Source: Cytophagales bacterium
GTDB taxonomy: Bacteria; Bacteroidota; Bacteroidia; Cytophagales; UBA9547
DNA length: 57,920 nt
Direction of reading: 5' to 3'
Assembly (NCBI GenBank): GCA_025360395.1
Contig: JANYCH010000285.1
Coordinates: 1-57,920, forward strand
Part shown: positions 43,591-52,182 of the stretch, in pieces
Layout: every line of letters begins with the position of its first letter
Numbering within the stretch: the first letter of the stretch is position 1
Made by a program: the position numbers and the translations under genes
Notes under the pieces: generated by a model
What the model was told of the DNA's origin: nothing
The model's database searches: none
Seen by the model: the letters and a program-made list of their open reading frames with translations, nothing else

Positions 43591-44100
43591 ATGGCAACAT
43601 CGGCAGCATCGGACATGTCTTTTTTATATGACAAAATTGTTCCCCTAAAACCCTATAAAATAGCTTTGGTTGCAGCAAGGTGGAACTGGGAAATAACGGG
43701 TATATTGCTTGATGGGGCTAAACAATTTCTTGCCTTATGCGAAGTAAATGATGTAATAATACATTATGTTCCAGGATCTTATGAACTTACTTATGCTGCA
43801 CAGAAGCTGGCACAACAAAAAGATATTGATGCCGTTGTTTGCCTCGGTTGTGTTATCAAGGGTGAAACGCCTCATTTTGATTTTATATGTAACTCCGTAG
43901 CCAACGGTATAAGCAATGTTTCAATAAAATATGATAAGCCAGTAAGTTTTGGAGTGTTAACAACCTATTCTTTAGAGCAGGCACAGGAGAGGGCTGGGGG
44001 TAAGCTGGGCAATAAAGGTTCTGAAGCTGCCGCTACTGCTCTATCTTTGTTAAATGAATTTAACGACTTCAATAAGTTTACTGGGATTCTTGGTTTTTAA
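43591..44100 (+). CDS. ribH: 6,7-dimethyl-8-ribityllumazine synthase
   Basis: RibH makes the last-but-one riboflavin intermediate from ribulose-derived dihydroxybutanone phosphate and the pyrimidinedione. VAARWNWEITGILLDGA, the PGSYEL segment, CLGCVIKGETPHFDFI with catalytic His95 (counting from the ATG), and SFGVLTTYSLEQAQERAGG are diagnostic. Length is normal. It is a single-gene unit; no other rib genes are near. Confidence 0.95.
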   Translation: MATSAASDMSFLYDKIVPLKPYKIALVAARWNWEITGILLDGAKQFLALCEVNDVIIHYVPGSYELTYAAQKLAQQKDIDAVVCLGCVIKGETPHFDFICNSVANGISNVSIKYDKPVSFGVLTTYSLEQAQERAGGKLGNKGSEAAATALSLLNEFNDFNKFTGILGF

Positions 44101-44148
44101 TGAGGTTCAATTGTCTTTGGTTTTTAATTTTTTAAGGATTTCGGCCTA

Positions 44149-44877
44149 ATGAAATTATCCGTTGTCATTCCTGCTTACAATGAAGAACTTTCTATAACTG
44201 AAACATTGGTAACATTATACCAAAATTTGTCAGAAGCAGGGATAGAACATGAAATTTTTGTTACAAACGATAACTCAAAAGACCAGACAGAAAATATCTT
44301 AAAAAAATTAACATTATCTGTTCCGACATTAAAGTTTGAAACAAACAATGGCCCAAATGGTTTCGGGTATGCTGTTCGATATGGTTTGGAGCGCTTTTCA
44401 GGTGATTGTGTGGCTATTATGATGGCCGACCTTTCTGATTCCCCTGCCGACCTGATCCTTTATTATAACAAAATGCAAGAGGGTTATGATTGTGTTTTTG
44501 GTACAAGGTTTACAAAAGGTGGAAAAACTTATGATTATCCTGCTTTTAAATTAATATTAAACAGGCTTGTAAATCTAGGTGTGCGGGCTGCATTCAGGCA
44601 TGGGTATGATGACACTACAAATGCTTTTAAATTATATAAAAGAGAAGTCATATTGGGGTTGAAGCCTTTCCTCTCTCCACATTTTAACCTGACATTGGAA
44701 TTGCCTTTGAAAGCTGTTATAAGAGGATATTCTTATGCAATTGTTGGTAATTCCTGGCGAAACCGTAAATACGGGGAATCCAAATTAAAATTAAAGGAAA
44801 TGGGGAGCAGGTATTTCTTTGTATTCTTATATTGCCTTATTGAAAAGTATTTTTCCAGAGGGGATTTTAAAAAATAA
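44149..44877 (+). CDS. Family 2 glycosyltransferase (dolichol-phosphate mannose synthase-like)
   Basis: 242 residues with the GT2 opening LSVVIPAYNEELSI, a DDxSxD-like TNDNSKDQT, the metal-binding segment MMADLSDSPADL, and GTRFTKGGKTYDYP. It lacks the C-terminal membrane segments of many DPM1-like enzymes, so it may work at the membrane with a partner or as a soluble enzyme. It starts the polysaccharide island and is followed after 8 nt by an epimerase gene. Confidence 0.85.
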   Translation: MKLSVVIPAYNEELSITETLVTLYQNLSEAGIEHEIFVTNDNSKDQTENILKKLTLSVPTLKFETNNGPNGFGYAVRYGLERFSGDCVAIMMADLSDSPADLILYYNKMQEGYDCVFGTRFTKGGKTYDYPAFKLILNRLVNLGVRAAFRHGYDDTTNAFKLYKREVILGLKPFLSPHFNLTLELPLKAVIRGYSYAIVGNSWRNRKYGESKLKLKEMGSRYFFVFLYCLIEKYFSRGDFKK

Positions 44878-44885
44878 ATTATAGA

Positions 44886-45938
44886 ATGAAAAAATTATTG
44901 GTTACAGGTTCATCTGGGTTAATAGGTTCGGAAGTTTGCTTATATTTTGCCGATCAGGGATATGAAATTCATGGCTTGGACAACAATCAAAGAGCTATTT
45001 TCTTTGGCAGCCAGGGAGATACACGCTGGAATCAAAAAAGGCTAGAAACTTCTATCAGGTCTTTTACCCACCATGAACTTGATCTGCGTAACAGACAAGG
45101 TATTTCAGACCTTATTAAAAGCTTAAAACCAGACGCATTAGTCCATACTGCCGCGCAACCAAGTCATGACAGGGCTGCAGCAATCCCTTTTGATGATTTT
45201 GATACCAATGCTGTAGGAACACTTAATCTATTAGAAGCAGTAAGGCAACATTGCCCTGAATCAACCTTTGTACATATGAGTACAAATAAGGTATATGGAG
45301 ATGCGCCCAACAGTATCAAAATGAAAGAGCTTGATACACGCTGGGATTATGATGATGATTTTTACCTTAATGGAATTGCGGAAAGTTTTACCATTGATCA
45401 ATCCAAGCACTCTCTTTTTGGTGCATCAAAAGTAGCAGCCGATGTGATGGTGCAAGAGTATGGCCGTTATTTCGGTATTCCTACTGCTTGTTTAAGAGGT
45501 GGTTGTCTTACAGGCCCGAATCATTCAGGTGTAGAACTTCATGGCTTCCTTAGCTACCTTATAAAATGTAATCTTGAAGGTAAAACTTACAATATCTATG
45601 GATATAAAGGCAAACAAGTCAGGGATAATATCCACTCTCTTGACGTTGCCCGTTTTATAGATTCATTTATAAAAGCACCGAGGATCGCCCAAGTTTACAA
45701 TTTAGGAGGTGGGAAAGACAATACTTGTTCAATCCTTGAAGCATTTAGCCTTGCTGAAGAAATTTCAGGTGAAAAGATGCAATATACATATGTTGACAAA
45801 AATCGTGAAGGCGACCACATTTGTTACTATTCTGACCTACGGAAAATGAAAGAGCATTATCCTGAATGGGATATTACAAAATCATTGAAAGATACTTTTG
45901 TAGAGATTATTGATTCCTGGAAACTAAGGATGAAGTAA
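44886..45938 (+). CDS. NAD-dependent epimerase, CDP-paratose 2-epimerase-like
   Basis: 350 residues of the extended SDR family: Rossmann motif TGSSGLIGSE (7-16), MSTNKVYGDAPN (131-142) and GYKGKQVRDNIHS, a combination typical of CDP-paratose (tyvelose) 2-epimerase relatives. The catalytic Tyr of the YxxxK pair is replaced by Phe178 (HSLFGASK; Lys182 present). I recall Phe here in some members, so it may not be a fault, but the chemistry should differ or rely on another residue. Close downstream of the GT2. Confidence 0.82.
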   Translation: MKKLLVTGSSGLIGSEVCLYFADQGYEIHGLDNNQRAIFFGSQGDTRWNQKRLETSIRSFTHHELDLRNRQGISDLIKSLKPDALVHTAAQPSHDRAAAIPFDDFDTNAVGTLNLLEAVRQHCPESTFVHMSTNKVYGDAPNSIKMKELDTRWDYDDDFYLNGIAESFTIDQSKHSLFGASKVAADVMVQEYGRYFGIPTACLRGGCLTGPNHSGVELHGFLSYLIKCNLEGKTYNIYGYKGKQVRDNIHSLDVARFIDSFIKAPRIAQVYNLGGGKDNTCSILEAFSLAEEISGEKMQYTYVDKNREGDHICYYSDLRKMKEHYPEWDITKSLKDTFVEIIDSWKLRMK

Positions 45939-45947
45939 TATCTGACC

Positions 45948-45973
45948 CAGGGTAAGGATAGTTTCTTACCCTG
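45948..45973. terminator. Terminator between converging genes
   Basis: CAGGGTAAG (45948-45956) and CTTACCCTG (45965-45973) form a 9-bp stem with an 8-nt loop, followed by TTTATT. It separates the epimerase gene (+) from the WecE-like gene (-). Confidence 0.78.
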
Positions 45974-45995
45974 TTTATTAAGGTGGAAAGGAAAA

Positions 45996-47165
45996 TTATT
46001 GATTTTTGACCAGGTATGAAACATTTTTAGTTTCATTTACTATGTCATAATACTCAAAGATTGCAGCTATAACTTTATTTTGTTCGTGTTCTGTCAGCCC
46101 GTAATACAAGGGCAATCTTAAAAGGGTTTCAGAATAGTGATCGCTTTTTGGTAAGGGCAAGCCGTCATAAACTGAGCTGTAAAAAGGGCTTTGGTGTAAA
46201 GAAAGGTAGTGGAACACCGATTGGATATCTTTACTTTTTAAATGAGCAATCAATCCATCTCTTTCTTTTAAATTGTTGGTTAAAATATGAAATATATGGC
46301 CATTGTTACTTGCGCCTTCAGGTATGTGAGGTAATTGAAAATATCCTTTGGCTTCCAGTGGTTTTAACTCTAGAAGATACCGGCACCAGATGCGAATTCT
46401 TGTTATTTGGATCTGGTCAAGGTTTTCCAATTGCGCATAAAGAAAGGCTGCTGTAATTTCTGAGGGTAAAAAAGACGATCCAATGTCCACCCATCCATAG
46501 TGATCAATTTCTCCTCTGAATAAAGCTGACCTGTTTGTACCCTTTTCCCTTATTATTTCGGCCCTCTTTAAAAATTTGTCGTCATTTATTACGAGCATAC
46601 CTCCTTCCCCAGCCATTACATTCTTGGTCTCATGGAAAGAAAAAGCGGCTAAATGTCCTATACTGCCAAGTGGTTTTCCTTTGTAAAATGCATCAACAGA
46701 TTGGGCTGCATCTTCCACCACAAAAAGATTATATTTTGTTGCCAGATCCATTATAACATCCATATTGCACGCCATACCAGCATAGTGAACTGGTACTATT
46801 ACCTTTGTTTTTTCAGTAATAAGAGATTCAATATTGTTCACATCTATATGGGGACTTTCTTTGCCGCTGTCGCAAAAAATTATTTTGGCCCCTCTCAGGA
46901 CGAAAGCATTTGCAGTAGATACGAAAGTGTAAGAAGGCATAATAACTTCATCACCTTCCGTTATATTAAGTAAAATTGCTGCCATTTCAAGGGCATCTGT
47001 GCAGGAGGTAGTTAGCAGACATTTTTTAAAACCATACCTGTTCTCAAAAAATTGATGGCATTTCTCTGTAAATAAACCATCTCCTGAAATTTTACCAGAT
47101 CTTACGGCCTGCTCTATATACAAGGTTTCCTTTCCTGTAAGAAAAGGCTTGTTAAAAGGGATCAT
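45996..47165 (-). CDS. Sugar aminotransferase, WecE/RffA-like
   Basis: 389 residues of the DegT/DnrJ/EryC1 family, with PLP-binding Lys181 in FSFHETKNVMAGEGG. The pieces IPFNKPFLTGKE and HETKNVMAGEGGMLVIND match dTDP-4-amino-4,6-dideoxygalactose transaminase (WecE/RffA), which aminates a 4-keto sugar nucleotide. It lies opposite to the surrounding genes and follows the O-acetyltransferase gene (80 nt), so the two may modify one sugar. Confidence 0.87.
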   Translation of the reverse strand: MIPFNKPFLTGKETLYIEQAVRSGKISGDGLFTEKCHQFFENRYGFKKCLLTTSCTDALEMAAILLNITEGDEVIMPSYTFVSTANAFVLRGAKIIFCDSGKESPHIDVNNIESLITEKTKVIVPVHYAGMACNMDVIMDLATKYNLFVVEDAAQSVDAFYKGKPLGSIGHLAAFSFHETKNVMAGEGGMLVINDDKFLKRAEIIREKGTNRSALFRGEIDHYGWVDIGSSFLPSEITAAFLYAQLENLDQIQITRIRIWCRYLLELKPLEAKGYFQLPHIPEGASNNGHIFHILTNNLKERDGLIAHLKSKDIQSVFHYLSLHQSPFYSSVYDGLPLPKSDHYSETLLRLPLYYGLTEHEQNKVIAAIFEYYDIVNETKNVSYLVKNQ

Positions 47166-47245
47166 TTGGAATGCAAAAGTTTAAGCTGCTTATTAATTGA
47201 AACGAATTTAGATCACCTAAGTTTAATAAACAATTATAACCAGGC

Positions 47246-47815
47246 TCAAACGGTTTCACTCAAGGTTCTGATAACTTTACCTGGGTTGCCAACTACCAAA
47301 GAATCTGAAGGAATGTGTTTGGTAATAACAGTCCCTGCCCCAATTACACAACGGTCCCCAATCGTAACGCCAGGGCAGATTATAGCCCCACCGCCTATCC
47401 AGCAATCATTGCCAATGGTAATAGGTTTTCCGTATTCAAGGGTTTTGCGTACTTCAAAATTTAAAGGATGTGTTGCTGTATATAGTTGTACACCTGGACC
47501 AAAAAATACATTATTCCCGATTATTAAAGGCGTCACATCCAGTATCACGCAATTGAAGTTAAAATAGACCTTTTCGCCACAGTATATATTGTAACCATAA
47601 TCGCAATAAAAGGGCGGTTCTATAAAAATATCAGCAGCACAATTAGGCAAGAGTTGGGTCAAATTTTTCCTAAAAAATTCAGGGTTATGATATTCAGTAA
47701 TATTGAATTTGTGAAGGATCTTACGAACTTTTAATCTTTCCTCAACAAGTATAGGGTCTGTCGAATCGTATAATTCGCCGTGAAGCATTTTTTGCTTTTC
47801 CGTTTGTAGGTTCAT
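47246..47815 (-). CDS. Sugar O-acetyltransferase (Maa/LacA family)
   Basis: 189 residues with the N-terminal Mac domain (KQKMLHGELYDSTDPILVEER) and a left-handed beta-helix built of hexapeptide repeats (IIGNNVFFGPGVQL, ITIGNDCWIGGGAIICPGVTIGDRCVIGAGTVIT). The catalytic His is in TATHPL. Acetyl-CoA-dependent acetylation of a sugar is expected. In this setting it may acetylate a polysaccharide sugar or simply be a general detoxifying enzyme. Confidence 0.87.
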   Translation of the reverse strand: MNLQTEKQKMLHGELYDSTDPILVEERLKVRKILHKFNITEYHNPEFFRKNLTQLLPNCAADIFIEPPFYCDYGYNIYCGEKVYFNFNCVILDVTPLIIGNNVFFGPGVQLYTATHPLNFEVRKTLEYGKPITIGNDCWIGGGAIICPGVTIGDRCVIGAGTVITKHIPSDSLVVGNPGKVIRTLSETV

Positions 47816-48272
47816 TTCTTTTTGTCCTAAATTAACATTTCAAAATGGAATCTGTAATTATTTAAGACGTTAAATTTTATTCAAAACTTACTATTTAGGA
47901 CTGATGTTGAATTATTATGAAAAGTCAAGACCTTCATTTCTCCTTTGTAAACTGCACTTAAAACAAGTATAAAAAGTATATGAACATATCCTTCCAATTT
48001 GAAATTATGGCTGAAACGCATTTTCTAAATACGCATAAACAGGTTCATTTAAATCATCCATCATATTCCCACTTAATTCATCTTCAATTACGAATACCTT
48101 TCAGTTTTTGAAAAGATAATGGTAACAGTAACCTTTTAGCTGTATTTCTGATCTGTAATTGACAGAATTATAGTATTTAACTTCATCATTTTCTCATTAC
48201 CCTTCTGGGCGACTTTATATATTTAACACAAAAAGTATTAGTTTCACCGATTAAGAACAGAATAAAATTATT
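47816..48272. other. Long intergenic region, nothing convincing
   Basis: 457 nt between divergent genes (acetyltransferase - and epimerase +), AT-rich. I saw no RNA gene, clear promoter pair, repeat or supported ORF; a 43-codon frame at 47980-48111 has no supporting signal. Confidence 0.4.
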
Positions 48273-49343
48273 TTGAAATTACTTATCACAGGTATTGCGG
48301 GTTTTGTGGGCAGCAGACTTGCTGAGTTTATTAAAAAATCGACTCGTGATGTTCAAATAATTGGGATTGATAACCTTAGCCGCAGGGGAAGCGAAACAAA
48401 CCTTGCCCTGTTGAAATCACTTGGCTGTACTTTTGTTCATGGAGATATAAGGGTAAAAGACGATGTTGAAGACTTACCAAATGTAGATTGGATAATTGAT
48501 TGTGCTGCCAACCCAAGTGTTCTGGCAGGTATCAACGGTGGAACTTCACAGTTGGTCCAACACAATCTTTCAGGAACTTTAAACCTTCTTGAAAAATGCA
48601 GAAAATCAAAGTGTGGATTTATTTTGCTAAGTACAAGCAGGGTTTATTCTATTAACCATCTTAATTCATTGCCCCTTCGTAATACGGCTTCAAGGTTTGA
48701 ACTGGATTTGGACAAGGATTTTCCACCAGGTTTTACCGGTTTAGGTGTTACAGAAAACTTTCCAACTTCTGCTCCTGTATCAATTTATGGAGCAACCAAA
48801 CTGGCTTCAGAAGTGATGGCAATAGAATATGCTATGGCATTTGATTTTCCTATTTGGGTAAACAGATGCGGTGTTATAGCCGGCCCGGGACAATTTGGTA
48901 AAATAGACCAGGGAATATTTTCTTTTTGGATTTACAATTGGATGCTAAATAAACCTTTGGGCTTCATTGGCTATGGAGGAGAAGGAAAACAAGTCCGTGA
49001 CCTCATGCATCCCAATGATTTAGGTTTACTGTTATTAAAGCAAATAAAGTTTGGCAAAAATGATGGCACAAAACCCAATATCCTTAATCTTGGAGGTGGT
49101 TTGGAAGGAAGTTTTAGCTTAAGGGAGTTGAATGACTATTGCAAAAACCGTTTCAATACAGATAAATTAATAGGAACTGAAAAATCCAACAGGCCCTTCG
49201 ATCTGCCCTATTACGTCACTGATACCAATCTGGCAGCAGAAACCTGGAATTGGCGGCCTACAAGAACAGGCATTGAAATCCTGGACGAAATATCGAACTG
49301 GGCGGCAGAAAATAAAGAGCTGATTGTGAATAACTTTTCATAG
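48273..49343 (+). CDS. NAD-dependent epimerase, second CDP-paratose 2-epimerase-like
   Basis: 356 residues, extended SDR fold. Rossmann motif TGIAGFVGSR (6-15), LLSTSRVYSINHL, the intact catalytic pair Tyr172/Lys176 (IYGATK), and GYGGEGKQVRDLMHPNDL. Same family as the 44886 protein, but with the normal Tyr. Only TTG 48273 supplies the first beta-strand, so it is the start. It leads a plus-strand run of epimerase, reductase, FkbH-like and aminotransferase genes. Confidence 0.82.
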   Translation: MKLLITGIAGFVGSRLAEFIKKSTRDVQIIGIDNLSRRGSETNLALLKSLGCTFVHGDIRVKDDVEDLPNVDWIIDCAANPSVLAGINGGTSQLVQHNLSGTLNLLEKCRKSKCGFILLSTSRVYSINHLNSLPLRNTASRFELDLDKDFPPGFTGLGVTENFPTSAPVSIYGATKLASEVMAIEYAMAFDFPIWVNRCGVIAGPGQFGKIDQGIFSFWIYNWMLNKPLGFIGYGGEGKQVRDLMHPNDLGLLLLKQIKFGKNDGTKPNILNLGGGLEGSFSLRELNDYCKNRFNTDKLIGTEKSNRPFDLPYYVTDTNLAAETWNWRPTRTGIEILDEISNWAAENKELIVNNFS

Positions 49344-49375
49344 TGAGAAATAAAGTTTTTTGGATATAAATTATA

Positions 49376-50332
49376 ATGGAGAAATTCCTGATCACTGGGT
49401 TTTCCGGCTTCGTAAGCCAGCATTTTCTAAACCTTTTAGAATCAATGAAGGTCCATGTAGCCGTTTTAGGTATGGACATTCAACTTCCGGGCTTTTCTTT
49501 TGAGCATTATAAATTTGTTAAATGCCAGTTTTGTAAAACAGATCTTCTTGATAAGAACCAGGTAGACAATACTTTATACCAGTTTCAGCCAGATTATATT
49601 CTACACCTCGCATCATACAGTAGTGTTGCCTTCAGTTGGAAAAACCCATCTGCTAGCTTTGCGAACAATACCAATATATTTTTAAACCTGCTCGAGCAAA
49701 TACGGACCATGAACCTTAAATGCAGGATTATTTCTGTGGGTTCATCAGAAGAATATGGAAATGTAGACATAAAGGACATTCCATTAAAAGAATCGCAGGA
49801 ACTAAAGCCAGTTAGTCCATATGCGGTGGCCAGGGTTTCTCAGGAAATGCTTTCTAAAGTTTATGTGGACGGTTATGGACTTGATATTATTTTAACCAGG
49901 TCTTTTAACCATATAGGGCCGGGACAAAAAGATATTTTTGTGATTTCCTCATTTGCAAAGCAGCTTGTAGAAATTAAGAATCAAACTAAAATTCCTCAAT
50001 TACAAACTGGAAATCTGGGAATAACACGCGACTTTCTTGATGTACGAGATGTTGTAAAAGCTTATTATACCTTATTTAAAAAGGGACGGAAAGGAGAAGT
50101 TTACAATATTTGCAGCGGGGTAGGTATAACGCTGGCAGACATAATCCAAAAAATGGCCGATATTCTTTCAATTAAAATTACAACTGTTACCGACACCAGT
50201 TTAATTCGGCCAAACGATAACCTTTTAATCAAGGGAAGTAATGAGAAAATAAAAAAGGAAACAGGCTGGGATACCACCATAAGCCTTGATCAAAGTTTGA
50301 GGGATATTTTGAAGTATTGGGAGAAAGTTTAG
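49376..50332 (+). CDS. GDP-4-dehydro-6-deoxy-mannose reductase-like (RMD)
   Basis: 318 residues of the extended SDR family. TGFSGFVSQH (7-16), SSEEYGNV, SFNHIGPGQKD and the late RPNDNLLIKGSNEKIKKETGW match reductases of the GDP-6-deoxy-4-keto-mannose type, which make D-rhamnose (6-deoxy-D-mannose). The catalytic pair reads Tyr149-x3-Arg153 (SPYAVARVSQE), Arg in place of Lys. No GDP-mannose 4,6-dehydratase (gmd) is visible, so the substrate is uncertain. Confidence 0.78.
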   Translation: MEKFLITGFSGFVSQHFLNLLESMKVHVAVLGMDIQLPGFSFEHYKFVKCQFCKTDLLDKNQVDNTLYQFQPDYILHLASYSSVAFSWKNPSASFANNTNIFLNLLEQIRTMNLKCRIISVGSSEEYGNVDIKDIPLKESQELKPVSPYAVARVSQEMLSKVYVDGYGLDIILTRSFNHIGPGQKDIFVISSFAKQLVEIKNQTKIPQLQTGNLGITRDFLDVRDVVKAYYTLFKKGRKGEVYNICSGVGITLADIIQKMADILSIKITTVTDTSLIRPNDNLLIKGSNEKIKKETGWDTTISLDQSLRDILKYWEKV

Positions 50333-50380
50333 AATTGACTTCACACATCACTCAATTATCACTCTGGGTTAATTTAGCAA

Positions 50381-52117
50381 ATGAGCAATAAAGAAAACCA
50401 TATTGATTTTCTCAAATTAAAGAAAAACCTTAAAAAGGATTTCACAAAACTAAAGCTTGTCAAAATTGCCCTTCTGGGAGATTTTTCAACTCAAATTTTG
50501 CACCAGGCATTGAAGGGCTATGGTTTTGAATTAAACCTCGATTTCTCCATATATGAACCTGGCTTTAACCAGATAGAACAGGAGATCCTATCCGAAAATT
50601 CAGGACTTTACCAATTTAAACCAGATTTTGTCATCATTTCTTACTCGGCACAAAAGCTTTATTCCGGTTTTTGCAAAGTGGATCAGGACGCACGGCATAA
50701 CTTTGCCGATAACCATTTGGAATTTGCCCAATCTCTGATTGAAGCAATAGCTGGTAGGTTAAGTTGCCCGATCATTTATTCAAATTTTGTAGAGATAAAC
50801 GACTATGTGTTTGGCAATTATGGAAACAAACAGCAATCCTCCTTTCTTTATCAAATCAGAAAGCTAAATTTCAAGTTAATGGAATTGGCTGTTGGCTGCA
50901 ACCAATTGTTTATAAACGATGTAAGTTCAATCAGCAACCGGTTTGGACAGGATTATTCTCTTAATGCCAGGTTATTTCTAAGCAGCGAACTTGTTTTTAG
51001 TTTTGAATTTTTCGCTCAGATTGCTAAAAACATTACTGATATCATATCGCCACACATTGGTTTTGTGAGGAAGTGCCTTATCCTTGACCTTGATAACACT
51101 TTGTGGGGTGGCGAGATTGGAGATGATGGACTAAACAAGATTCAAATTGGAGATATTGCGTCCGGCAAAGCTTTTCACCATGTTCAGTTATGGGCTAAGG
51201 AATTGAAGGAAAGAGGAGTTATACTGGCCATTTGCAGTAAAAATACAGAAAGTGTTGCAAAGGAACCCTTTTTGTCGCATCCAGATATGGTATTGAAACT
51301 GGAAGATATCACAGTCTTCATTGCCAATTGGAACAGCAAAGCTGAAAACATAAAACTTATACAATCAATCCTCAATATCGGATTCGATTCTATGGTTTTT
51401 ATTGATGACAATCCATATGAAAGAGGTTTGGTAAAATTTGCCTTACCTGAAGTTTGTGTCCCGGAATTGCCAGCAGATCCAGCTGATTATGCTGATTATT
51501 TAAAGTCAATAAACCTTTTTGAGATAGCATCCTATTCAAAAGAAGACAGTGAAAGGACCAGTTTATATCAGGATGAAACCAAGCGGGTTTTACAAAAACT
51601 TGAAAGCAAATCTGAGACAGAATATCTTATAAACCTCAACATGGTTTGTACTGTAAATCAGGTTGATAGTTTCAATATCCCAAGAGTAGCCCAACTGCTA
51701 CAAAGGGCTAATCAGTTCAACCTGAGAACAATTCGTTATTCAGAAGAAGAACTTGTTAAAATCAGCAATTCCGGCGAATACATACCACTCTGTTTCCTGT
51801 TAAAGGACAGTTTTGGTGATTATGGATTAATTGCAAGCGTGATATTGCGTAAAATTCATGACTCTCTATTCATAGATACATGGGCCATGAGTTGCCGTAT
51901 CCTGAAAAGGGGTATGGAAGAATTTATTGTGAACCATATAGTTTCAATTGCCAAAGTTATGGGTTACCATAAAATAATTGGTGAATTCATTCCGACAGCT
52001 AAAAATGGCATTGTAAAAGAGCTTTATCCTGGTTTAAAGTTCAAACATGAGAATGGTAAATGGGTTTTAAATATTAAAGATAATACTCCTTTAACAACAT
52101 TTGTTCAAACAACTTAA
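50381..52117 (+). CDS. FkbH-like HAD-IIIC protein
   Basis: 578 residues: an N-terminal domain (about 1-225) typical of this family, a HAD phosphatase domain (about 230-375) with nucleophile Asp236 in LDLDNTLWGG and FIDDNPYER, and a C-terminal acyl-transferase (GNAT-like) domain (about 390-565). FkbH proteins take 1,3-bisphosphoglycerate, remove phosphate and load a glyceryl group on an acyl-carrier protein. In surface polysaccharide islands they supply glyceryl or similar acyl groups. No acyl-carrier protein gene is seen within the window. Confidence 0.85.
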   Translation: MSNKENHIDFLKLKKNLKKDFTKLKLVKIALLGDFSTQILHQALKGYGFELNLDFSIYEPGFNQIEQEILSENSGLYQFKPDFVIISYSAQKLYSGFCKVDQDARHNFADNHLEFAQSLIEAIAGRLSCPIIYSNFVEINDYVFGNYGNKQQSSFLYQIRKLNFKLMELAVGCNQLFINDVSSISNRFGQDYSLNARLFLSSELVFSFEFFAQIAKNITDIISPHIGFVRKCLILDLDNTLWGGEIGDDGLNKIQIGDIASGKAFHHVQLWAKELKERGVILAICSKNTESVAKEPFLSHPDMVLKLEDITVFIANWNSKAENIKLIQSILNIGFDSMVFIDDNPYERGLVKFALPEVCVPELPADPADYADYLKSINLFEIASYSKEDSERTSLYQDETKRVLQKLESKSETEYLINLNMVCTVNQVDSFNIPRVAQLLQRANQFNLRTIRYSEEELVKISNSGEYIPLCFLLKDSFGDYGLIASVILRKIHDSLFIDTWAMSCRILKRGMEEFIVNHIVSIAKVMGYHKIIGEFIPTAKNGIVKELYPGLKFKHENGKWVLNIKDNTPLTTFVQTT

Positions 52118-52182
52118 CAGAGAAAAAAATCCATGTTATAATATCAGGCTATTGATTGGGCTACTTTATTCATAATAGTTAA

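Noticed and set aside
47980..48111. 43-codon plus-strand ORF in the long intergenic region
   Set aside because: No promoter or terminator, no recognisable signal or composition; likely chance.
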